DNA from: an uncultured Bacteroidota bacterium
GTDB lineage: Bacteria > Bacteroidota > Bacteroidia > Chitinophagales > Chitinophagaceae
Reading direction: 5' to 3'
Assembly (NCBI GenBank): GCA_903926605.1
Contig: CAIYJV010000203.1
Coordinates: 1-44,580, forward strand
Length of the DNA: 44,580 nt
Below are positions 10,001 through 15,195 of this stretch, one piece after another (positions within the stretch are counted from its first letter, which is position 1; every line of letters begins with the position of its first letter). Below the pieces are notes generated by a model. That model was not told where the DNA came from. It ran no database searches and worked only from the letters and a program-made list of their open reading frames with translations. The position numbers were made by a program, and so were the translations under genes.

Positions 10001-12736
10001 GCCATAATGCAATACCCGGTTTCGTTTTTTATGAAAGCAGACCCGGCGCTGTACAAAGCCATTTTATATTCCGGGTCAGAATATGTCCCATCGTTGGTTG
10101 CAGCAGAGCGTAGTGGCCAGGATTCAATCATTCGGAATGCCTATGTTAAAATGTGGAAGCATAACCCCGTGCTTGCGACCTCATTTTTGGCTGCCTTGCT
10201 GAGCGATTCCGTGGCAAAATCAAGCGTTTTAGGATTGTTGTGCAATCTCAGTTCGGGCAACAGGATACTGCAAAACCTGGTTCGCAATTTTGATGACACG
10301 GACCACCTGCAGGGAATTCCCTGCGACACGTTGACGCAAATGCTAATGGCCGATAGTGCAGATGACTATTGGTTGTCTGAAAACATACTCAGTTCGCTGT
10401 GCAGGTTTAATGGTGAAATGCAAAATTTTCTGGGCGCTATTGCGAGAGATGAAACACTTTATAATGACACGTTGATAGCTGAGGGGTTGTATACTGGGAT
10501 ACAAAGTATAGTTGCGGACTATGGAAATAGAAATAGTCTCCTTTCGTTTTTTGACTCCTGGGAGGGTGCGCGCGGGATTTTGGATAGGATGATTCAGCCC
10601 GAACAGATGCTGACGATTGCGTATCAAATGGCTCCCGATAGGTTTTTGACCACTTTTAGTTCGGCGGTGGGCGACGACGCACTGGACAAAGCACTGGCAC
10701 GCATACCCATGCTGACCATGGAATCTTATATGGGGACAGCAGAAGGAGACTTGCACCTGTCTGGACTCTCCACATCGGCGAGCTTTATAGACCGCACAGC
10801 ACAAGATTTTTCACTGGCTGAGCATGATATTTATGGTTCGTCCAGAGTAGGTGTAAAAGAATATTTTAAAGACCAGGTAGGCTGGCATTGGGATGCCGTC
10901 AGTGGCTTTGCCGATACGTTGCTGCTATGGGGTAGGTTGCCATGGTACAGCTTAGAATATCAGGATATTATTAAGCCCGATAGTATGAACCTGTACGGCA
11001 ACACATTCAAGGATGCGTACAATGCGCAGCATATTATCGGGCAAAAGCAATATGAACTTACCGATCACCTTGGCAATGTACTGGCAACCGTGAGCGACAA
11101 ACGCGCAAATGATAGCCTTCGGGGACTCCATACCAGCGGCAGTATGGATACCGTTGTGACCTATAAGCCTGTTGTGGTCAGTGCATACGACTATTATCCA
11201 TTTGGCGAATATATGCCGGGCCGGTACTGGGCGGACACCAGTTCATATTGCTTTACCACTACACAGACAGAATTGATCCCTACCGTAATTTATGTGCCAA
11301 TATTGCCGTCAATAGCCTATGCAGGCGGTGGTATCAGCGTAATAGGAACAGGTGTTGTAACAACCACCGGCGATGTGGGCTCAACGGCATTTTCTCCATT
11401 GTCTGGAGGAGATTCGACAAGTACAGATTCCACCACAAGTGCGATCCCGCCAGACAGTACGGCAATTTTATTAACGACATCGCACGTGGGCGATGGCATG
11501 AGTTATGACATTACAGGCTTGCCCGAACGAGCGCAGATGCAGGTAGGGCTTAATATTCCAACCATAAATGGCACATTCTATGCTATAATCACAGACGACT
11601 CGACGGGTAACATAATTGGTTCGATCCAGCTCGGCGGGATGGATGCTAATAATCTGTACTCAGTGCCATTTACATCAGTGAGCAGCAGTGCGACATTGAG
11701 TATTGTGTCGGGCATTCCAGATTCGTTAAATCAGTTTGACCGTCAATTTGGGCAGACCAGCACAGGCATACACACTCCCTCCACCGATTCTACCGGTACC
11801 GGAGGGGACTCTACGGGAGGTTCAGGTATGTCCTCATACCTGTCTCTGACTGGCGGAATTGGTGTGGGTTCAGTAGTAGTACACCTAATCACCATTCCCA
11901 AAGACACCTTCGAAAGCCAAGAGATTGTAACCACTGTTTGTAATAAAGAGCATTATCGGTACGGGTATAATGGGCAGTTGAAGGTGAATGAGATAGCGGG
12001 GGTGGGAAATTGGTATACAGCAGAACATTGGGAATATGGTACACGGGAAGCCAGAAGAAAGAATAAAGACGACTGGAACCAAAACTCATCAGTATCACCG
12101 TATGGTGTATTCGATGATAATCCGATTTTGAAGAGCGACCCTAAAGGTGACCAACCAGGAAACCCTTGGGCGTATATTTGGGGATCGATAGGTGTTTCCG
12201 GCAACGATGAAAAAGCCACAAAACAATGGGTAAACAACGTATTAGCTCCTGCCGGTAAGCAATTTGCTAAAGAAGCTGTACCTGCTCTGATGATGATGGT
12301 TCCCGGTTTGGAAGAATTTGGATTAGAGGGGGAGATTGCGACATTTGCAGCAGATGCAACAAGAATAGAACGCCCACTTATTCAAGCTGAGAAAGCATCC
12401 AATATAGTGCAAAATGCAAAAAAAGGTGCAAAGTTTGAGATGAAAATGGTAAAGGACTTAAGAAAAAGTAATAGAACTGTTGAAACACAAATTTCAGTAA
12501 AAACATCATCTGGTACGAAAACAAAACTTGATGCAGTTGCGGAAGATAATTTTGGAAATATCAATCTATTTGAAGGAAAATCGTCACAAACAGCACCATT
12601 AACAAAAAACCAGAAAAAAGCTTTTCCGGAAATTCAACAATCTGGAGCAACTGTTGTAGGAAAAGGAAAAGGGAATTTTACAGGAGGTACAAAAATCCCT
12701 CCAACGGAAGTTAAAATTGTTCGACCTGAAAAGTAA
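4073..12736 (+). CDS. Giant RHS/YD-repeat polymorphic toxin with PD-(D/E)xK nuclease-like tip
   Basis: 2887 residues in the open frame; the RHS reading begins about 35 nt earlier, at the frameshift. YD repeats appear from about 8110 (F-F-Y-D-A-A-G-R-I, Y-R-Y-D-A-D-N-R-I, Y-R-Y-D-A-I-G-N). A ~330-residue helical insertion lies at about 9815-10810, followed by Y-E-L-T-D-H-L-G-N-V-L-A-T-V, Y-D-Y-Y-P-F-G-E-Y-M and a Ser/Thr/Gly-rich linker. The RHS core Y-R-Y-G-Y-N-G-Q-L-K-V-N-E and the D-N-P-I-L..D-P-K-G exit motif precede the tip. The tip (about 12180-12733) has K-L-D2820 and F-E2834-G-K2836 plus L-T-K-N-Q, fitting a PD-(D/E)xK nuclease. RHS shells enclose such tips and deliver them to competitors. 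The tip is more A+T-rich than the shell. An immunity candidate begins 4 nt downstream. Export is uncertain because the gene lacks a signal peptide. Confidence 0.85.
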   Translation: MKWQMMQQLFPTAVYGQYSMIGDSVVGTSNSIFTRVCPETPVAVLMDSLHAEHFTCYHQTGPIYWFDSALIDYHIYDTFHVADYDSVVDSFGWHISGVPPLPLDLISIPDTCFLGMGLTSMPINISIYCYNAPDSFFGPIQSATPSIMNGYLKIMTHDSSLLVESGPIHNSSGDIVGNISSLVGSISNIIHITINVPVNANTISDTIYGILPSGKTIEFDVNAYINHTYHDTSILVHYYGTTGVPGTTGCHYRYQDSCTVPSLPDTITVAGKFYQHLRTMPTDSFIMAYNAAIAQGNYSIAEELLPLHPQYCELKNCFNDTFKTQVLAVPNWQVASSMGMLTLDSLVAKDPIKSIMAATGFFSDPARTLRTFKGENTRLDTFLLISAYCGCSDSMIFGDCQANLYAPQIAGHQLINNFVSAYYFNGIYGLYFSNRQRIIDSIFNQGGDGCAHCAVVRMDLDPSAVLPPVPAYNDTAGVDTQFNVYGNPSWLAHGLSWYDYHEMADSVNNLYHQIDSSMAMSIIDSIVANLTNCTMGDHSVITSIHDTLLAKYQSGKAPNGDFTFAQIGYAVQSSGVLINDLCNPYVINSSSFTQQPPSPTQCQSDAFFSDMSTFLNLPDVHAVLSGYASAYILPLDISNQFEFAIVSQIGSASSYSLQVDYDGTYQRYKMSIKNLGTLATTHIYFHSPCGNVFGGLSDTSYSISAVCDYNPVLPALSNGLVNDFTFIATVTGSTIDSCFMRGYSDNIPTKLDNGSNPLYTCVPCTQMRTLYTAFLDTLAIYQIYGSDHPLYETMLANFMNVNLGRTISAYDYETFITSCALADSMNLPLYAGYSTYSFSNISDLNSFLSALNAVDADYSFNNSYMDSSFVDSSVLTISINLNSVPQNELYVYKNFLSSYSGSYRHRIINAPYASLYPDHRIGTLYFPASVAFNPLDSAIIDTTHIHFVGPYQKGVKIGDHFLVQKFYNVVADTTAMPYAISNAAFQMPDYLYNHGIPGAGFIAYNQHTIDGDYYRPEKQAFLNYIYSLHQYPTKQVLDMIQGNVLPTNVSSYVGDSAMYSQANFGASNLGDLTLWNPTMNSRLFDTLRKILSRADGTIGTISSPATHIFHISNDTVTYNHYPMQLTAYRCADGTYWYRYFTNGDTLFNAYITFPAYIPKWQQHYFTWIPSSLRALPSDSTNSSFTLKLQYGSTIVQAFGNASFTISRSKELDHVLLGAIANSLNDNAPDTINNCETQTLNSAITRGIVSYNNYIDSVKRAVAAAYGSYLAKSVSEQLNLRYISNEFNYTLYEYDRGGNLWRTVPPAGVNPIPNTGTLLDSVDGTRMDGHTVLCPPVHFFKSNEYDYNSYNKVAKQSTIDGGNTRFFYDAAGRIIFSQNANQQPTGKYTYNIYDPQNRIVETGEVQLGCPYFTPFTYFMLAPHTSMPACHYTYADGVVAMGSVSGGVASYLTVWMVSPDPYFIHNLADVPYDSVVWYIRTHSRHDVVLTVYDTVATNLGSITGLDGQQNLRKRVSCVKYFDYLSNLDVFLSHYTYATHYSYDIDGNVQTLTQDFPELAQVKQRYKRIDYDYDLISGKVNMLSYNRGLPDQFYQQYRYDADNRITSVQTSNDGLIWNTDASYAYYEHGPLARAVLGKLQVQGIDYAYTIQGWLKSVNGDSLNVNLDMGMDGSSSSVVAKDAVAFAIDYFKDDYNPVTNRLVQHTAAPTLSLYNGNIARQTEAINTFQRLNKQYIYDQLNRIHSAGYETISAMGMLSGIPDFRNNYRYDADGNIQSLVRYGNNTGSGAQLMDSLKYTYTATGGDDKLRKLIDFAPNTYTNDIRQFTDTSVQRYRYDAIGNTSKDLVSGQDTIQWNLYNKVTLTQNNTAVNSLRFEYDGAGNRVAKSFTQVTDTCNWVNKDYYVHDAQGNILAIYHEKDMYSAAVLSDPHGGIPFVNSALRTSVGTVDFIINFIVPEFAANKDFENSVIKSGVDDTDFMEAIMQYPVSFFMKADPALYKAILYSGSEYVPSLVAAERSGQDSIIRNAYVKMWKHNPVLATSFLAALLSDSVAKSSVLGLLCNLSSGNRILQNLVRNFDDTDHLQGIPCDTLTQMLMADSADDYWLSENILSSLCRFNGEMQNFLGAIARDETLYNDTLIAEGLYTGIQSIVADYGNRNSLLSFFDSWEGARGILDRMIQPEQMLTIAYQMAPDRFLTTFSSAVGDDALDKALARIPMLTMESYMGTAEGDLHLSGLSTSASFIDRTAQDFSLAEHDIYGSSRVGVKEYFKDQVGWHWDAVSGFADTLLLWGRLPWYSLEYQDIIKPDSMNLYGNTFKDAYNAQHIIGQKQYELTDHLGNVLATVSDKRANDSLRGLHTSGSMDTVVTYKPVVVSAYDYYPFGEYMPGRYWADTSSYCFTTTQTELIPTVIYVPILPSIAYAGGGISVIGTGVVTTTGDVGSTAFSPLSGGDSTSTDSTTSAIPPDSTAILLTTSHVGDGMSYDITGLPERAQMQVGLNIPTINGTFYAIITDDSTGNIIGSIQLGGMDANNLYSVPFTSVSSSATLSIVSGIPDSLNQFDRQFGQTSTGIHTPSTDSTGTGGDSTGGSGMSSYLSLTGGIGVGSVVVHLITIPKDTFESQEIVTTVCNKEHYRYGYNGQLKVNEIAGVGNWYTAEHWEYGTREARRKNKDDWNQNSSVSPYGVFDDNPILKSDPKGDQPGNPWAYIWGSIGVSGNDEKATKQWVNNVLAPAGKQFAKEAVPALMMMVPGLEEFGLEGEIATFAADATRIERPLIQAEKASNIVQNAKKGAKFEMKMVKDLRKSNRTVETQISVKTSSGTKTKLDAVAEDNFGNINLFEGKSSQTAPLTKNQKKAFPEIQQSGATVVGKGKGNFTGGTKIPPTEVKIVRPEK
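9815..10810 (+). other. Helical insertion domain inside the RHS shell
   Basis: Between the YD-repeat segment ending N-I-L-A-I-Y-H-E-K and the resumption at E-H-D-I-Y-G-S-S-R-V-G-V lie about 330 residues rich in Leu, Ala, Asp and Ser. They have the look of an all-alpha repeat (for example N-L-S-S-G-N-R-I-L-Q-N-L-V and F-L-A-A-L-L-S-D-S-V). YD repeats are beta-rich, so this is a separate domain. No function is assigned. Confidence 0.55.
11702..12010 (+). repeat. RHS core repeat, copy 1 (in the expressed gene)
   Basis: 309 bp encoding the linker and core (D-S-L-N-Q-F-D-R-Q-F-G through N-E-I-A-G-V-G-N). It is repeated at 14162-14470 with 22 mismatches and no gaps (about 93 percent identity). The overlapping 11685-11837 segment is repeated at 14894-15046. 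Identity stops abruptly right after G-V-G-N, where the variable tip begins. Confidence 0.9.
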
Positions 12737-12740
12737 TCAT

Positions 12741-13067
12741 ATGTCAGTATCCGATAAGAATAAAATAGATGCAATCAGTATAAATCCGAGTGATGAAGTT
12801 ATATTAAGTATTGCTGATCATTTGGATTGGGAAAACATTAATGATCATATAAATGAATTGCAGGACAAATTAAATATTTACATTCAATTTGTTGAGAGCG
12901 GGCAAATTTTTGACGACTATCCTAAAAGTATAAATAGGAAAATAGTTATCGAAGTAGTTTCAAAGTATCCGTTTGCAAACGATGGATTAAAATATATTGA
13001 ACGTGTAAAGCCAATTCTTTACTCTATTGGCATTGAAATTAGACAACGAGTTTTGGAGATGTTATGA
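12741..13067 (+). CDS. DUF6572 family protein, probable immunity protein to the RHS nuclease tip
   Basis: 108 residues starting M-S-V-S-D-K-N-K-I-D-A-I-S-I, followed by D-H-L-D-W-E-N and Y-P-K-S-I-N-R-K-I-V-I-E-V-V. This is the pattern of DUF6572 proteins, which often sit beside polymorphic toxins. The frame is open slightly further upstream (to 12717), but that would overlap the toxin; the ATG at 12741, 4 nt after the toxin stop, gives the conserved N-terminus. No signal peptide is present, so it acts in the cytoplasm. Its position directly after the nuclease tip is the standard toxin-immunity order. The immunity role is inferred from position. The A+T-rich composition matches the toxin tip. 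Confidence 0.75.
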   Translation: MSVSDKNKIDAISINPSDEVILSIADHLDWENINDHINELQDKLNIYIQFVESGQIFDDYPKSINRKIVIEVVSKYPFANDGLKYIERVKPILYSIGIEIRQRVLEML

Positions 13068-13253
13068 ACACAAATAGCAATATGAACTGTATAACTTTTT
13101 AGGGTGTCTCAACTAAAAGTGCAATGGGAATTTAATAATCTTTCACTGTCATTTAGTCAACTTTTATTTTTTCTGAAATAGTACGGGCTGTTTGCGCAGA
13201 TGCAATTGTATCTGTGCAGCGTGTAACGTGCTTGCCAAAAGCGACGACGATAG

Positions 13254-13496
13254 TACTGCCAATACGCCACACTATCTGGCCTGCAACATTCAAGACGGAA
13301 GGATGCAATGAAAGGCGTGAAGACAAAAAATGGTATGGATCGAGATGAATATCCACCGGCAGTATTAAAAACCAATTTCAAAGCTAGCGTCAAGCACATT
13401 CCTTCAGGAGATAACCGAGGTGCAGGTGGGTCGATGGGAAATCAATTAAAAAATGTTCAAGATGGAACAAAAGTGCAAATAAAAACTGGACAATAA
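13254..13496 (+). pseudogene. Orphan NucA/NucB-type DNase toxin tip, 5'-truncated
   Basis: The frame is open from 13254 and is convincing from about 13290: R-R-K-D-A-M-K-G-V-K-T-K-N-G, then M-D-R-D-E-Y-P-P-A-V-L, H-I-P-S-G-D-N-R-G-A-G-G-S-M-G-N-Q-L and K-V-Q-I-K. D-R-D-E-Y-P-P-A and the D-N-R-G-A-G-S-x-G-N-Q block are the hallmark of the NucA/NucB deoxyribonuclease domain seen in toxin tips. Only about 65-70 residues remain against a usual 100 or more. No RHS core precedes it and a stop lies just upstream, so it cannot be made as a toxin on its own. It is followed one base later by a SUKH immunity gene, so it is probably a displaced tip module. Confidence 0.7.
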
Positions 13497-13497
13497 T

Positions 13498-14127
13498 ATG
13501 GAAGAAATACAATTTTTACTTGATAACAGAGATGAATATTTTTTATTTCCTGAATATATAAATCATGGGGAAGTGCAAGAGATAATTGTTGACAAATTTT
13601 ACCATGAGTTTATAAAATGTTATAATGGAGGATTTTTCTTTAGTCGGTCACTAATTATATATGGGCGTAATTGCGAGTGTGATTTCTATGTTTCAAATGA
13701 TGTGGTAAATAAGAAGATGAACATAGAATATGATTGGATTTCGGCAAGCAATTTTTTCTTTGCTTGTGATGTTTTTGGCAATCAATTCTGCTTTGACGAT
13801 CATACGAGCGAGATATACCTTTTCAACATTGAAACTGGAAATAGAGAACGTATAGCGGGTGATTTTATAGAATGGATTACGATTCTTAAATCAGAAACTG
13901 ATTATTTTACTGGTCAGTCCTTCATTATAAAATGGGAGGAGGTCATGCCTCGATTGAATTATTACGAAAGGCTAACCCCAAAAATGCCATTTGTGTTAGG
14001 GGGTGAATATCATTTAAGCAACATGCGAGTGGAAAAATTGGAAAAGATATTGGAATTTAATTCCAATATCGCAAAACAAATAAAGGATTTGCCCGACGGT
14101 TCTTTGGTTAATATTGAAATAAGATAA
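13498..14127 (+). CDS. SMI1/KNR4 (SUKH) family immunity protein
   Basis: 209 residues, cytoplasmic, with no signal peptide. Features of the SUKH fold are visible: a Y-N-G-G-F-F-F segment, a strand with S-L-I-I-Y-G, a D-W..F-F-A-C-D-V-F-G-N-Q-F-C-F-D core (the usual ia.dg.G..y..d pattern), and F-I-E-W-I near residue 120. SUKH proteins are immunity proteins for many nuclease toxins. The ATG lies one base after the stop of the NucA/NucB tip fragment, so the pair was a toxin-immunity cassette. The gene is intact although its toxin is broken, which fits retained protection against kin that carry the full toxin. Confidence 0.8.
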   Translation: MEEIQFLLDNRDEYFLFPEYINHGEVQEIIVDKFYHEFIKCYNGGFFFSRSLIIYGRNCECDFYVSNDVVNKKMNIEYDWISASNFFFACDVFGNQFCFDDHTSEIYLFNIETGNRERIAGDFIEWITILKSETDYFTGQSFIIKWEEVMPRLNYYERLTPKMPFVLGGEYHLSNMRVEKLEKILEFNSNIAKQIKDLPDGSLVNIEIR

Positions 14128-14137
14128 TGTTTAAATA

Positions 14138-14785
14138 GTTTGCATTAACTTATATGACCTCATTGTGTCTCGCATTCAAGATTCGTTAAACCAGTTTGAC
14201 CGTCAATTTGGACAGACCAGCACAGGCATACACACTCCCGCCACCGATTATACCGGTACAGGAGGGGATTCTACTGGAGGTTCAGTTATGTCCTCCTACC
14301 TGTCTCTGACCGGCGGAATAGGTGTGGGTTCAGTAGTAGTACACCTAATCACCATTCCCAAAGACACCTTCGAAAGCCAAGAGATTGTGACGACTGTTTG
14401 TAATAAAGAGCATTATCGGTATGGGTATAATGGGCAGATGAAGGTCAATGAGGTTGCTGGGGTGGGAAATCACAATACTTCTTTGTTTGGCGAATTTGAC
14501 ACAAGACGAGCCGGGAGATGGAATCAAGACCCTAAACCTAATCCATCATGGAGTGTCTATTCAACCTATTTTGATAACCCGATCATGAACAATGATGTGA
14601 ATGGCGATTATCCCAATGGAATGCTTGGAGGGGCATCAATGGGAATTATGAAGTTTATGAATTGGATAAGCACCCCTACTCACAACTACATAACCGAAAA
14701 GCAGGCACTGATGGCAGAAAGGACTATTGGCGGTAATTTGAGGGATACTAGGGGCTACATAACTCCTGCAGGCGCGCCCGCCTAA
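14138..14785 (+). pseudogene. Orphan RHS core with an alternative, truncated tip
   Basis: The frame is open from 14138 without a good start (a GTG lies at 14165). It repeats the RHS core of the main gene up to N-E-V-A-G-V-G-N, then diverges to a different exit region (R-R-A-G-R-W-N-Q-D-P, D-N-P-I-M-N-N-D-V-N-G) and a short tip including H-N-Y-I-T-E-K-Q-A-L-M-A-E and I-G-G-N-L-R-D-T-R-G before stopping. The tip family is not recognised and seems cut short. Without a shell or signal it is a silent spare cassette: homologous recombination through the core would replace the nuclease tip of the main gene with this one. Confidence 0.75.
14162..14470 (+). repeat. RHS core repeat, copy 2
   Basis: Aligns without gaps to 11702-12010 at an offset of 2460 bp, with 22 differences in 309. 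Most differences are in the linker and the last 50 bp. A stretch of about 75 bp in the middle is nearly perfect, which suggests recent gene conversion or strong constraint. Confidence 0.9.
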
Positions 14786-14801
14786 CACATGATGAAGGAC
14801 C

Positions 14802-14838
14802 TGACACAGTTTAATTTACATTCCCACGGACTGTGTCA
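14802..14838. repeat. 9-bp inverted repeat, possible insertion-element end remnant
   Basis: TGACACAGT (14802-14810) and ACTGTGTCA (14830-14838) are exact inverted repeats around a 19-nt spacer. They resemble the TGTGTCA-type ends of some insertion sequences, but no transposase or target duplication is visible. It could equally be a plain hairpin. Confidence 0.35.
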
Positions 14839-14893
14839 AACTGGGTGTTTCTGTATATCTTGAAGATGTATATTACATGGCAAAAGGGGAGTT

Positions 14894-15046
14894 GCAGTGC
14901 AACATTGAGTATTGTGTCGGGCATTCCAGATTCGTTAAACCAATTTGACCGTCAATTTGGGCAGACCAACACAGGCATACACACTCCCTCCACCGATTCT
15001 ACCGGTACAGGAGGGGATTCTACTGGAGGTTCAGGTATGTCCTCAT
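14894..15046 (+). repeat. RHS core repeat, copy 3 (fragment)
   Basis: 153 bp aligning without gaps to 11685-11837 at an offset of 3209 bp. Its first half follows copy 1 at most differing positions, while its last ~35 bp carry the variants of copy 2 (ACAGG, GATTC, ACTGG). It ends abruptly 14 bp before the terminator hairpin, with no tip attached. Confidence 0.88.
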
Positions 15047-15060
15047 GTAGTCTTCCCGAC

Positions 15061-15101
15061 AAAAAGCAAAACGGAGCCGATATGGCTCCGTTTTGCTTTT
15101 T
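15061..15101. terminator. Bidirectional intrinsic terminator
   Basis: An 18-bp perfect stem (AAAAAGCAAAACGGAGCC paired with GGCTCCGTTTTGCTTTTT) with a 5-nt loop, with A-run and T-run on the two flanks. It separates the plus-strand RHS locus from the 3' end of the minus-strand giant gene and can end both transcripts. Confidence 0.92.
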
Positions 15102-15195
15102 TACATCGCTTCAGTTGTTCCAGGTATTGCGACGGTCCTGTGGATCTGTCAATAATAGCATACAAGCGCATCTACCTCTATAATTTTTTTACTGT

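Larger units (their letters stand above)
14786..15195. other. Non-coding stretch between the RHS cassettes and the giant T9SS gene
   Basis: Holds a 9-bp inverted repeat (14802-14838), the third RHS core fragment (14894-15046) and a strong terminator (15061-15101). No credible gene is present; the open frames here are fragments of the repeated core. Confidence 0.7.

Noticed and set aside
13095-13125. GGGTGTCTCAACTAAAAGTG as an insertion-sequence end
   Set aside because: It resembles some IS ends, but no partner inverted repeat, transposase or target duplication was found; kept only as a suspicion for the disrupted NucA/NucB cassette.
13153-13356. Minus-strand frame across the region upstream of the NucA/NucB fragment
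   Set aside because: It overlaps the recognisable DNase tip on the plus strand and shows no family signature of its own.
14833-15183. 116-residue frame over the third RHS core copy
   Set aside because: It is a fragment of the repeated core that reads on through the terminator hairpin, with no proper start or domain.
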